DNA from: Martinezella hainanensis
GTDB taxonomy: Bacteria > Pseudomonadota > Alphaproteobacteria > Rhizobiales > Rhizobiaceae
Length of the DNA stretch: 64,000 nt
Assembly: GCF_900094555.1 (NCBI RefSeq)
Contig: NZ_FMAC01000011.1
Coordinates: 109,085 to 173,084 of the forward strand
Direction of reading: 5' to 3'
In this document: piece after piece, positions 35,337-44,293 of the stretch
How the letters are laid out: the number at the start of each line of letters is the position of its first letter
How positions within the stretch are numbered: position 1 is the first letter of the stretch
Program-made: the position numbers and the translations under genes
Notes under the pieces: model-generated
Told to the model about the DNA's origin: nothing
The model's database searches: none
Seen by the model: only the letters and a program-made list of their open reading frames with translations

Positions 35337-36362
35337 ATGCGCTTTAGCCCGCTCGCCTGTATTGCCATTGTACTGCTATCCACCCCAGCCCTCGGCGACG
35401 ACAGCTCGGCCACGCTCGGAACCGGCGGCCTGGTCCTTCAGAAAACGGACAGGATCGCACTCGTCTCGGAGGATCTGTACCTGTCCGCCGCAGGCATTCG
35501 CATTTCCTACCGCTTCCGCAATCTAACGAACGCAGACTATACGACGACCATCGCCTTTCCGATGCCCGCATTTCCGGGCGGCGGATCCAACTCCACGACC
35601 GTCGTTCCCGACCCGGCGAGCGATAATTTCATGAAATTCCAAACCGTGGTCGATGGGCAACCCGTTGCCTCGCAGCTTGAACAGCGCGCTTTCCTCGTCG
35701 CGGATGGGCAGCCGGACGAGGAGATTACGGACAGGCTCAAGGAGCTGCATATATCTCTGGTGCCGACAGCCGAGGCCACCGAGGCGGCGATCGGTCGCTT
35801 GACGAACGCGCTGCGCAAGGAGTTGGTGGATGCCGGTATCTTTGATACCGGCGAGGGCGATTATAACGGACAGCCAGCCACTCTCTATCCGCTCTGGACG
35901 CTACGATCCAAATATTGGCGAAGCCAGACCTTCCCGAAAGGGAAGGAGATCGTCGTACAGCAGACCTATGTGCCTGTCGTCGGCAGTCAGTCGACGCTGT
36001 CGCTCGGCGCTCCGGACATGGACGCGGATCAGCTTAAATCCTATCGCGAGAAGTTCTGCACCGACGAAACCTTCTTGAAGTCGGCCCGCTCTCTCTACAA
36101 GCGGATATCTGATGACAATGCCAAAGGCGTTCAGGCTTTCGAGCAGTATCTTTCCTATGTCATCACCTCGGGCGGCAATTGGGCCGGGCCGATCGGCGAT
36201 TTCAAGCTGATCGTCGACAAGGGCGATCCCAAAACGCTGGTCTCCTTTTGTGGCAACAGCGTGAAGAAGATCTCTCCGACGCAATTCGAGATGGATATCA
36301 AGAATTATGCGCCCGACCGCGACATCGACGTGTTGCTGCTGCGAACCGTTTCCGGGCAGTGA
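35337..36362 (+). CDS. DUF4424 exported protein
   Basis: A 341-residue protein with signal peptide (LLSTPALGD) and the DUF4424 pattern: GGLVLQKTDRIALVSEDLYLS, then ISYRFRNLTNADYTTTIAFPMP, and a C-terminal FKLIVDKGDPKTLVSFC segment. The domain resembles a beta-sandwich periplasmic module. Function is not known. It precedes the DUF4344-like peptidase gene by about 80 bases and is probably cotranscribed. Confidence 0.82.
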   Translation: MRFSPLACIAIVLLSTPALGDDSSATLGTGGLVLQKTDRIALVSEDLYLSAAGIRISYRFRNLTNADYTTTIAFPMPAFPGGGSNSTTVVPDPASDNFMKFQTVVDGQPVASQLEQRAFLVADGQPDEEITDRLKELHISLVPTAEATEAAIGRLTNALRKELVDAGIFDTGEGDYNGQPATLYPLWTLRSKYWRSQTFPKGKEIVVQQTYVPVVGSQSTLSLGAPDMDADQLKSYREKFCTDETFLKSARSLYKRISDDNAKGVQAFEQYLSYVITSGGNWAGPIGDFKLIVDKGDPKTLVSFCGNSVKKISPTQFEMDIKNYAPDRDIDVLLLRTVSGQ

Positions 36363-36443
36363 TTTTCCGACATGTACAAACGCCTTCTCATGCCAAGCAT
36401 GTCCTCTTCTACGACAGTCCACCTGGAGAACCGGAGCTCGCCG

Positions 36444-38333
36444 ATGATGAATTTCGCCTTGAGGCTTTGCTGTTCCAGGAAAATCTTCTTTGCCCTGGCT
36501 CTTCTCCTGGCCGTTCCATTATCCGCATCGATCCAGCCTGCTTTCGCGCAGTCTTCAAACCAGGATGCCGCTCAGCCGGAATCTGAAAGCGCCGGCTCGA
36601 TCGAGGATGCGCTTAACATTTGGGAGAGGCGGCTCACGCAGGAAGGGCTCATTCTGCTCGGTTACTATAATGGCTTTGCCGACGGCTCCTTCGGGCCGAG
36701 TGGCCGCAACGCGATCGCAAGCTATCAGCGCGATCATAACCGTCCGGCCACCGGCAAGCTTTCGGCCCAGGACGCGCTTGAGTTGGGAGGGACGGCACTC
36801 GATCTGCGCAAGCAACTGCAATGGCGCGCACTGGACAGTTCCCTGACAGGCATGACGATCTCCTATCCCGCAGGCTTGCTGACCAAACGGCAAGGCAACA
36901 CGCTCGGCGGTGAAACCCTGCAGACGGAGGATGGCGCCGTCGGGCTGAAGACGGCACGTTTTGCCAATAGTGGCCCGGGCGATATCGATGCAGTCTATCA
37001 AAATCTTGTCAGTGAGCAGGGCAGCACGATCACCTATCAGCTCAAGCGTCGAAACTGGTTCATCGTCTCGGGTACGGCCGGGGATCGTAAATTCTATTCG
37101 CGTTTCGAGCAGAGAGGCAGCGAAATCCGCGGCTATGATCTTAGCTGGAACGCCGACAAGAACAGCAAGATCATCGAAAACATCTCCGTGTTGATTTCCA
37201 ACGGCTTTTATCCGTTCGGAGAAAATCCGGCTGACGGCGATCCGAGCTACCCGACATTGACGAAACTTGCGGATCTCGCAAGCGCCAGCGGCCGCGGATC
37301 TGCATCAAATGGCAATGGTTCGGCAGACAGTTCGACCGACGGTCAGACGCAATCGGAGCAGAGCAATGGTTCCGCTGACAGCCAAACGGCGCAGGCTGGC
37401 GGCGATGACGGGCTTACGGAACAGAAGGACGGCGCACTGCCGCCACCTTCGGACGGTTCGTTGGTGACATCGGACGGCAAGGGATTGCGCTTCGTCTATC
37501 ACTATTTTCCGCCGGAAGATTCAAAGCTGAATTACGCCTACAAATGGGCCGTCGATACCCACCTCTTTTTGAACATTCCCGAAATCGACGGTCTCGACGG
37601 ACTTTTCGTGACGCCGCGTCCGCTGCACTACGTCACGCGACAATGCGATACGGTCAATGCATTTTACAACAAGAAGAACGGCGCGGTCTTTCTCTGCTAT
37701 GAGATGATCGACAGTCTCCTGCAGATGGGCAAAGCGCTGTCGAAAGGCGCATCGGACCCGGAGGCGTTGACGATCGAGTTCGTCAAGGACAATCTCCGCT
37801 TCATCCTGCTGCACGAATCCGGCCACGCATTGATCGACCTGCTGGATATTCCTGCTGTCGGCCGCGAAGAAGATTCCGTCGATCAGCTCGCCGCGGTCCT
37901 ATTGCTTTCGCATGTCGATGATAATGAAACCAAGAACGATATTGCCCGCGTTCTCCAACTGGCGTCCGTCTGGTTCAAGGTCAACAGCCAATCGTCGAGC
38001 ACGCCGGATACGGCGTCGTTTGCGGACGAGCATTCGCTCGATGCGCAGCGCTACTTCAACCTGCTCTGCATGGTCTATGGCCTTGATCCGACAAGCAACA
38101 GTGCGATTGTTGACAATGGCATGCTGCCGAAAGAACGGGCGGCCCGCTGCCCCGACGAGGCTTCCAAGATCAATCGTTCCTGGGCACGGCTGATGCTGCC
38201 GCATTTCTCGCCAAGATTCCAGCCGAAGTCGGATGACGGCAGCGGCAGCCAGCAGAACGCGGCGACCTCCCAGCAGCCGACAGGCGGCAACCCGCTCGAA
38301 TGGGACGGAAAGGCTAACCCGTTCGGCAAATAA
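36444..38333 (+). CDS. Exported peptidoglycan-binding metallopeptidase (DUF4344-like)
   Basis: A 629-residue exported protein. After the signal peptide (SIQPAFAQ) comes a peptidoglycan-binding-type helix bundle (EGLILLGYYNGFADGSFGP, then AIASYQRDHNRPATGKLS). A low-complexity Ser/Gly/Gln-rich linker at about 275-330 leads to a C-terminal peptidase domain. The zinc motif is HESGH near residue 453, followed by GREEDSVDQLAA. The domain resembles DUF4344 putative metallopeptidases. The ATG at 36444 gives the signal peptide; an upstream ATG at 36372 would add 24 residues. Cell-wall or envelope-protein processing is inferred. Confidence 0.78.
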   Translation: MMNFALRLCCSRKIFFALALLLAVPLSASIQPAFAQSSNQDAAQPESESAGSIEDALNIWERRLTQEGLILLGYYNGFADGSFGPSGRNAIASYQRDHNRPATGKLSAQDALELGGTALDLRKQLQWRALDSSLTGMTISYPAGLLTKRQGNTLGGETLQTEDGAVGLKTARFANSGPGDIDAVYQNLVSEQGSTITYQLKRRNWFIVSGTAGDRKFYSRFEQRGSEIRGYDLSWNADKNSKIIENISVLISNGFYPFGENPADGDPSYPTLTKLADLASASGRGSASNGNGSADSSTDGQTQSEQSNGSADSQTAQAGGDDGLTEQKDGALPPPSDGSLVTSDGKGLRFVYHYFPPEDSKLNYAYKWAVDTHLFLNIPEIDGLDGLFVTPRPLHYVTRQCDTVNAFYNKKNGAVFLCYEMIDSLLQMGKALSKGASDPEALTIEFVKDNLRFILLHESGHALIDLLDIPAVGREEDSVDQLAAVLLLSHVDDNETKNDIARVLQLASVWFKVNSQSSSTPDTASFADEHSLDAQRYFNLLCMVYGLDPTSNSAIVDNGMLPKERAARCPDEASKINRSWARLMLPHFSPRFQPKSDDGSGSQQNAATSQQPTGGNPLEWDGKANPFGK

Positions 38334-38405
38334 GTATCGTCGACGTCGACACCACTGCAAACGAGAGAATGACGGATGGTGTCGGCTGTCGCCTGACAGA
38401 TGTTT

Positions 38406-39437
38406 TCAGTTGCCGGGTACGCCGAAAGGCAAGGTCCAGCCCGCAGGCCGAGTATCATCCTCTCGACGGCGATGAGAAACAATGTGCTTCAGCGATGAGC
38501 CGGCGCGTATATTCTCCAAAGTGTCACCGGGAGTATGACCGAATTCGGCTTTGAACAGGCGGTAGAAGTATTTTTCGTTCGAGAAGCCATGCCGCCAGGC
38601 GATCTCGGCGATATGAGGCTGCGACCGATTGGGATCCGCCAGCATTTGGTAAGCGCGATGCAGTCTCCTGCGCTGTATTTGCCGCATGACCCCACCGCTG
38701 CCTTCGAACAGTTGATAGAGTTTTGCGCGCGACAGGCCGACGTCCCGGCAAATCCGATCGGGCGTAAGATTGGCATCCAGCAAATGCGCATCGATGTAGC
38801 GCAGGATCCGATTGAAGAGCGCATCTCTTATCGGGCTGGCTGCTTCAACGACCGTATCCGGCGTCAGCGAAACCGAAGCGGTCAAAAGCTGCAAGGTCGA
38901 TTGAACGACATAGGGGACTTCATGCTCGCCCAGGCTTGCAAGGTTTCGCGACAACGAAAGGAGATGGTCTCCAAGGAGACGACCGACGCCACCTGCGAGA
39001 GTCAGCCCGTGCAAAAGCTGGGTGCGGCTCGGCAGGAGATCTCTCGGCACCACCAAAGAAATCACTTCACCGGCGGCAACCATACCTTGGTTCACTTGAG
39101 CGGCGTCAAGAACGAAAAGATCACCAGCCGATTTTACGGGTCGATCGGTGGTCCATCGGCACAGGAATTGGCCGCTCACCATCAAGGTGAAACGGAAGAA
39201 ATCCTGACCGTCGCTTCGTATATGTCGCTCTGTTCGATTGACCTCATAGGCGGAAGGTCGGGCCTGATTGAGCCACCGCCTGGCGGATAGGATAAGGGGA
39301 CCGAGAGCCGCACCGCTTGCTTCAGCGTCGAACGCGATAGGAGCATCATCCCGCAATATGCAATCGCAGTGATTGTCGCTGACCCAAGCGTGAAACCGAT
39401 CTTTTTCAGGAAAGTCGAGGGTCGAAAAATTGAACAT
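38406..39437 (-). CDS. AraC family transcriptional regulator
   Basis: A 343-residue regulator. The N-terminal half resembles the AraC-binding-like domain of FeaR/XylS-type proteins (FSTLDFPEKDRFHAWVSD). The C-terminal part has two helix-turn-helix units: PDRICRDVGLSRAKLYQLFE and IAEIAWRHGFSNEKYFYRLFK, with FGHTPGDT closing. The start at 39437 (MFNFSTL) is preferred; the frame stays open to 39542 but the extra residues are unlike the family. It is divergent from a TetR gene 330 bases away. Confidence 0.87.
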   Translation of the reverse strand: MFNFSTLDFPEKDRFHAWVSDNHCDCILRDDAPIAFDAEASGAALGPLILSARRWLNQARPSAYEVNRTERHIRSDGQDFFRFTLMVSGQFLCRWTTDRPVKSAGDLFVLDAAQVNQGMVAAGEVISLVVPRDLLPSRTQLLHGLTLAGGVGRLLGDHLLSLSRNLASLGEHEVPYVVQSTLQLLTASVSLTPDTVVEAASPIRDALFNRILRYIDAHLLDANLTPDRICRDVGLSRAKLYQLFEGSGGVMRQIQRRRLHRAYQMLADPNRSQPHIAEIAWRHGFSNEKYFYRLFKAEFGHTPGDTLENIRAGSSLKHIVSHRRREDDTRPAGWTLPFGVPGN

Positions 39438-39673
39438 CAAGGTCGAATATATCTGGGTCACGGGGACTGTTTGCTTATAGGCCCGGGGCCTTTGAGCGAT
39501 AGGTAGAGCAACCGGAGAATGCGACAATGGGGTTACGAGCAAACGTTTTGCGTGCTCGCACCAAATCTCGTCCGGCAGCCTTGCGGCAGGGAAATGCGAC
39601 GGGATGGCTTTCCGTTACATTCATGGATTCACGCAGACTTAGGAAGCACCATCGGCGCCGATTTGACTATTTA

Positions 39674-39699
39674 GATAGAACGGTCAGTATAGAAAGTCC
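39674..39699. promoter_or_regulatory. Possible TetR-type half-palindrome upstream of TetR gene
   Basis: TAGAACGGTCAGTATAG resembles AGAACG-type TetR operators, but the two halves match only partly. It lies about 70 bases before the TetR gene start in an A+T-rich patch. Confidence 0.25.
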
Positions 39700-39766
39700 A
39701 TATGGGAATCGCTGGACAACGAAGCATAATCTGTCCATTGCAGAATGAACTTCGCCTGAGGCATCG

Positions 39767-40345
39767 ATGAGCCCGAAAAAAGAGCAACTTATCCTCATTG
39801 CGACCGACCTGTTTTCGAGGCACGGCTTTCATCCGGTCGGCATAGACCGCATCCTGGCCGAAGCCGGTGTCGCCCGCATGACGCTCTACAACCATTTCCC
39901 CGGCAAGGATGACCTGATTACCGCGGTGCTCGATCGCCGCTATCACGACATCATGGCCAGTCTTCGGGCATGCGTTGAGCCGATGGCTTCGGCAAAAGAA
40001 CAATTGAGAGCTATTTTTGCCTGGCACGAGGCATGGTTCGGCACCCCGGAATTTTCCGGCTGCCTTTTCGAGCGCGCACTTGCCGAATTCGGCACCGATT
40101 ATCCAAAGATCTCTGCCGTGGCCATTCAATACAAGAAGACCATGACGGCATGGATGGCCGACATGCTGAAGACGCTTTTGCCGGAACCAGCCGCTGCGCG
40201 CATCGCTTCAATCCTGATGATACTTCTGGACGGCGCGACGATCGATGCTCGCGCTTTTCATGATCCGACCATCGCGACAAAAGCTTGGAATGCCGCCGAG
40301 GCCGTCATCGAGCAGGAAATACTGACTTCGATGAAGCCGGCGTGA
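39767..40345 (+). CDS. TetR family transcriptional regulator
   Basis: A 192-residue regulator with a TetR DNA-binding domain at about 8-54 (ATDLFSRHGFHPVGIDRILAEAGVARMTLYNHFPGKDDLI) and a helical C-terminal domain with Cys (SGCLFERALAEFG). It belongs to the group where the recognition helix ends M-T-L-Y-N-H-F. The targets are unknown; it converges on the MFS transporter gene of the amine-oxidase operon. Confidence 0.88.
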   Translation: MSPKKEQLILIATDLFSRHGFHPVGIDRILAEAGVARMTLYNHFPGKDDLITAVLDRRYHDIMASLRACVEPMASAKEQLRAIFAWHEAWFGTPEFSGCLFERALAEFGTDYPKISAVAIQYKKTMTAWMADMLKTLLPEPAAARIASILMILLDGATIDARAFHDPTIATKAWNAAEAVIEQEILTSMKPA

Positions 40346-40423
40346 GATCGGTTTCAAATAACGACACGCATGGAATCAAAAACTTGAAGTGCGTAGAGCG
40401 GATCTGAAAGATCGCGACGCACT

Positions 40424-41638
40424 TTAGTTCAACGACGCAGGCCATTTGTTCCGCGCCCAAACGAGAGGGACCAAAACCAGAGCGACTGCCGGTAGAACAA
40501 TCCAGTTGATTGCCTCCCATCCCGAGCTGTGAAGCAGCGATCCGGAGAAGAAAGAAGCGCAAGCGACGGTTCCGAAGACGAGGAAGTCGTTTGCGCCCTG
40601 GACCTTGCTTCGTTCCGCAGGGGTATGGCAGTCGGCGACCATCGAGGTTGCGCCGATAAAGCCGAAGTTCCAGCCGATTCCCAGGAGTAGGAGCGATCCC
40701 CAGAAATGGGCAATGTCGAAACCGAAGAGCGCGACGGCGGCCGAGCAGCCGATCAGGAGAAGCCCGATGGCCGCAACGCGCTCCTTGCCAAACCGGACCA
40801 TGAGGCGGCCGGTGATGAATGAAGGGCCGTACATGGCAAGGATGTGCCATTGGATTCCAAGCGCCGCCTGGTCGATGGAATGGCCGTGTCCGACCATGGC
40901 GACCGGGGAGGCCGTCATTACGAAGGTCATCAGGCCGTAGGAGACGACCCCACTCGCGATCGCAAGCAGATACCGGGGAGAGGTCAGGATCTGCAGGAGC
41001 GGGCGTTCGGCGGCGTCGGTTATGCCCTTCGATTTCTGTGAGGATGGCGCACGCAGGCGCCACAGGACAGGAAACGCCAGAGCGGCAAGCATCGCCTGGC
41101 TGATAAAGCTCCCGGCGAATGCCGTGCCGGGAACCGCGTCCCTGGTCCAGATGACGAGTTGGGGACCGATGATGGCGGCGATCAGGCCACCGACCATGAC
41201 ACGGGCGATCGCCCTCTGCGCTTCCGCGCCAGTCGCGTTGTCTGCCGCCGCAAACCGGTAGCTCTGGACGTAGGAGGAGTAGAAGCCGGCCATGCAGGTT
41301 CCGAGGCAGAACACGACGAAACTCGAGAGGATGATACCCGCAGCGGCGATCAGGCCCGAGATCATTCCGATCATCGTTCCGAAAAGATATCCGCGTCTTC
41401 GCCCGAACCGGCGCATGACATAGGCGGCCGGCAGCGTTCCGAGTGCAAGGCCGAGATTGAGTAAGCTTACCGGCAGGGTGATGAGGCCAGGATCGGGGGA
41501 CAGATGCTGCCCGACGAGCCCTCCGAGCGAAATGACGATAGGGGCGTTTGCCCCACCGAACGCCTGAGCCACCGTGAGGATCCATGTATTGCGTTTGCTG
41601 GCGCTTGTATCGACCGGTTCCTTATGTGCGATGTTCAT
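40424..41638 (-). CDS. MFS transporter
   Basis: A 404-residue inner-membrane protein with 12 predicted helices and the major-facilitator loop motif between helices 2 and 3 (MRRFGRRRGYLFG). The start at 41638 (MNIAHKEPVD) overlaps the amine-oxidase stop by four bases; a longer reading to 41776 runs into that gene and adds Arg-rich residues. It is the last gene of the SDR-cupin-oxidase operon, so it may import the substrate or export a product. Confidence 0.87.
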   Translation of the reverse strand: MNIAHKEPVDTSASKRNTWILTVAQAFGGANAPIVISLGGLVGQHLSPDPGLITLPVSLLNLGLALGTLPAAYVMRRFGRRRGYLFGTMIGMISGLIAAAGIILSSFVVFCLGTCMAGFYSSYVQSYRFAAADNATGAEAQRAIARVMVGGLIAAIIGPQLVIWTRDAVPGTAFAGSFISQAMLAALAFPVLWRLRAPSSQKSKGITDAAERPLLQILTSPRYLLAIASGVVSYGLMTFVMTASPVAMVGHGHSIDQAALGIQWHILAMYGPSFITGRLMVRFGKERVAAIGLLLIGCSAAVALFGFDIAHFWGSLLLLGIGWNFGFIGATSMVADCHTPAERSKVQGANDFLVFGTVACASFFSGSLLHSSGWEAINWIVLPAVALVLVPLVWARNKWPASLN

Positions 41639-42738
41639 TTCAATTCCATTCGCGAAAGGATGTCGGCGACGGCACGTTTGGCGGCCACGACAGCTCCTGC
41701 GAGATATCCGGGCTCGGAAGGACTGGTTTCGCTTCCTGCCAACAGCAGACGGTCTTCCCAGGAGCCAGCGACCCATCGCGAGCTTCCCGACACGGGATGC
41801 GCGCCGCCCGTTCTGTCGGCGTCGGTGGCCGTGAACGGATCTGCCGCCCAGTCCTTGAAGACGGTCGCTTGCGGTGACTGCGCCTCAGCTCCGAACAGCC
41901 TCGTCAATTGCGCGATGCATGCAAGCTCCAGTGTTTCCTTATCGATTGTCGCCCGCGCTTCGGCGCCTACGCCGAGAAAGCCGAAGAGCGCGGGCCGACC
42001 TGAGGCAGAAGTCGCATCATGAATTTCGACGAGGGGGCCGACCATGCTCTGGGCTGTTCCGGAAAGTGCGTTCGCCCGCCAGAACGCCTTGTCGTAGATG
42101 GCGAAGAACTTTGCATGCGGGGCCATCCATGTCGGGGTCTCGCGCCAGCGGGCGGCAATCTCGGGATCTTGAGGGGGTACGAACATGACGGTCGCCTCGA
42201 GGAGCCGCGGAGGCAGGGCGGCGACCACGCGATCGGCATTGAAGCTCTCCGTCCTGCCGTCATTTGTTTGCAGCAACAGCTCGACGCCATCGCCCTTCAG
42301 CGCCATCACCGTCACCTTGGTTCCAAGAAGAATGCGCTCGGCCGGCAGCCGCCTTGCCAGCGCCCGCACGGCAGCACCCGTGCCGCCGGCGAGCCGCATC
42401 GACTGCTGGTCCTGTGTTACGGGCGAATATCTCTGCGGCTTTTCGCGCGACATCCGCTCGAAAACCACGTCGCCGGCGCTGTGCTGAGGGAAGGACTGCA
42501 GATCGAGCTCGTCGATGAGGGTCGCCATCGCCGGCTGCGTCAAAGGCCAGTACCAGGACGGGCCAAGATCGAAGCCATCCTCCGATGGCTTCCCGTCGTC
42601 GCCAACAGTCAGGATCCGGCCACCGAGCCGGTCACGACCCTCGATGAGAGTGACGTCGACGCCGGCGGAATGAAGCGCTTGCGCCGCATAGAGGCCCGAA
42701 AGCCCGGCACCTATCACGGCTACCTTGGAGGTCTTCAT
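41635..42738 (-). CDS. FAD-dependent amine oxidase-like protein
   Basis: A 367-residue flavoprotein. The Rossmann motif VIGAGLSGLYAAQAL (about 8-22) and the E-G-R-D-R-L-G-G-R segment (about 33-41) bind FAD, and the C-terminal LLLAGSETSPSEPGYLAGAV completes the flavin site. The pattern is that of the monoamine-oxidase-like/NAD(P)-binding FAD family; length is somewhat shorter than typical. It overlaps both neighbours by four bases, indicating a tightly coupled operon with the cupin and MFS genes. The substrate is not evident. Confidence 0.85.
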   Translation of the reverse strand: MKTSKVAVIGAGLSGLYAAQALHSAGVDVTLIEGRDRLGGRILTVGDDGKPSEDGFDLGPSWYWPLTQPAMATLIDELDLQSFPQHSAGDVVFERMSREKPQRYSPVTQDQQSMRLAGGTGAAVRALARRLPAERILLGTKVTVMALKGDGVELLLQTNDGRTESFNADRVVAALPPRLLEATVMFVPPQDPEIAARWRETPTWMAPHAKFFAIYDKAFWRANALSGTAQSMVGPLVEIHDATSASGRPALFGFLGVGAEARATIDKETLELACIAQLTRLFGAEAQSPQATVFKDWAADPFTATDADRTGGAHPVSGSSRWVAGSWEDRLLLAGSETSPSEPGYLAGAVVAAKRAVADILSRMELK

Positions 42739-43439
42739 CTATCCGGTCCTTCCTGGGGCGGCGCATCGAACACCTGGACGTCTTCGTGCAGAAGCGGGGC
42801 GGACTTGTACCAAACGCGCGCACCTAGAGGGCCGGCCTTGGCATGAAGCTTCAGCCCTGCTGGAAGGCGCAGCCAGCTCCAAGAACCGAGAGTGTCGCCG
42901 CTTTCGGTGAAACCGCCGCCGATGACGAGCAGCTCCAACCCCTTAGGATTGGCGACCTCTACGTCGGCGCCTGCCTGCCACTCCTCCATCACGACGCGTT
43001 CGTTCGATCCTTCGAAGAGGACGGTCGACGACATGACACCGGAGCGAGGAGCGGCTGCCTGACCTTCACCGGGCAGCCTGACGATGCGTTCGCGGTCGGC
43101 CGCCTTGAACTGCCAGAGCTTGACGAGAATGGTGCAGCCGCTATCGCTCCTGGGGGCGTGTCCGGTTCCGGGTGGATTGCGCACGTAGGTGCCGGCTGGA
43201 AAATCGCCGCTCTCATCCTGGAACACGCCGTCAAGGACGAGGAACTCCTCGCCGCCGGGGTGCTGGTGGTGCGAGAAGCTGCTCTCTGGCGCGTAGCGGA
43301 CGATGGAGGTTGCGCGGGCCTTCTCATCGCCGATCCGAAACAGCATGCGCCGTTCGACGCCCTTGGCGGGGCTGGGCACCCATTCGAGCGTGGCGGCATG
43401 GACGAGCGTGCGCTTGGTGAGATCTTCGTTCAATAGCAT
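42735..43439 (-). CDS. ChrR-like cupin domain protein
   Basis: A 234-residue protein with two cupin barrels of the ChrR anti-ECF-sigma C-terminal type. The first has the metal-binding pattern SHHQHPGGEEFLVLDG and GTYVRNPPGTGH. The second (about 140-225) lacks the His pair. Only the cupin part is present, without the zinc anti-sigma domain, and no sigma factor gene lies near, so an enzymatic or metal-sensing role is more likely. The ATG at 43439 follows the SDR stop by one base; a longer open frame upstream lies inside the SDR gene. Confidence 0.8.
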   Translation of the reverse strand: MLLNEDLTKRTLVHAATLEWVPSPAKGVERRMLFRIGDEKARATSIVRYAPESSFSHHQHPGGEEFLVLDGVFQDESGDFPAGTYVRNPPGTGHAPRSDSGCTILVKLWQFKAADRERIVRLPGEGQAAAPRSGVMSSTVLFEGSNERVVMEEWQAGADVEVANPKGLELLVIGGGFTESGDTLGSWSWLRLPAGLKLHAKAGPLGARVWYKSAPLLHEDVQVFDAPPQEGPDR

Positions 43440-43440
43440 T

Positions 43441-44187
43441 TCAGAGCTCCGATCTGCCGCCGTCGATGACCATCTCCGCACCGAGCATGTAGCTGGAGAC
43501 GTCGCTGGCAAGGAAGAGAACTGCGGCGGCGATCTCCTCCGGCCGTCCCATGCGTCCAACCGGCACTTGCGCGCCGACACGATCCGCATAGGCGCGAAAC
43601 TCTTCCTCGGTCTGGTTGTTTCCGCGATGGATCGGCGTTTCGATCGAGCCGGGGCTAACCGCATTGACGCGGATTTTGCGATCGAGCAGCTCGGCCGACA
43701 TCGTCCGCGCGAAAGAGCGGACGGCCGCCTTCGAAGCGGACAGGATCGCCCGGCCAGGGGTACCCACCTGGTTTAGCCAGGACGTGTTCAGGATGATCGA
43801 GCCGCCCTGGCGAATAAGGGGTAGGGCAGCCTGCACGGTGAAGAATGCGCCCTTCACATTGGCATCCATGATCTTGTCGTAGGTGGCTTCGTCCGTGGTC
43901 GCCAAAGGCGTGCCGAGCGCGACGCCGGCGTTGACGAACAGGATGTCCAGAAATGCGAAGGCTTGCTCGACTTCGGTTTTCATCCGGGCGAGATCGACAA
44001 CCGAGGTGACATCTGCCCGGATCGCGACGACGTCGCCACCGAGTTTCGCTGTCGCCTGCGACAGCTTTCCTTGTGAGCGTCCGGTAATGGCGACACGCGC
44101 GCCGTTGTCCCGCAACAGCTGGGCGGCGGCAAGTCCTATTCCGCTCGATCCCCCGGTCACCAGGGCGTTCTTTCCTTCAAGAACCAT
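43441..44187 (-). CDS. SDR family oxidoreductase lacking the catalytic Tyr
   Basis: A 248-residue short-chain dehydrogenase. The cofactor motif TGGSSGIGLAAA (about 11-22), the NAG segment (LFVNAGVALG) and the S of the NTSWLN strand are present. The usual Y-x-x-x-K reads L-S-A-S-K, so the catalytic Tyr is replaced by Leu while Lys is kept. The C-terminal NAVSPGSIETPI region is normal. It heads the minus-strand operon with cupin, amine oxidase and MFS genes. Either the reaction needs no Tyr or the protein is a non-classical member. Confidence 0.88.
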   Translation of the reverse strand: MVLEGKNALVTGGSSGIGLAAAQLLRDNGARVAITGRSQGKLSQATAKLGGDVVAIRADVTSVVDLARMKTEVEQAFAFLDILFVNAGVALGTPLATTDEATYDKIMDANVKGAFFTVQAALPLIRQGGSIILNTSWLNQVGTPGRAILSASKAAVRSFARTMSAELLDRKIRVNAVSPGSIETPIHRGNNQTEEEFRAYADRVGAQVPVGRMGRPEEIAAAVLFLASDVSSYMLGAEMVIDGGRSEL

Positions 44188-44201
44188 AGCTCAATCCTCA
44201 T

Positions 44202-44225
44202 GTCTACAATGATCCATACCTAGAC
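44202..44225. promoter_or_regulatory. Candidate LysR site between SDR operon and LysR gene
   Basis: GTCTA and TAGAC arms separated by 14 bases lie in the 106-bp divergent spacer. LysR regulators bind imperfect inverted repeats in such positions. The repeat is short, so support is modest. Confidence 0.3.
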
Positions 44226-44293
44226 CCCGCCATTTGCAATCACGAGGAAAAGCCACCATATCGGGAAGAAAGAAAATCTTTGTCGTGGCCGAT

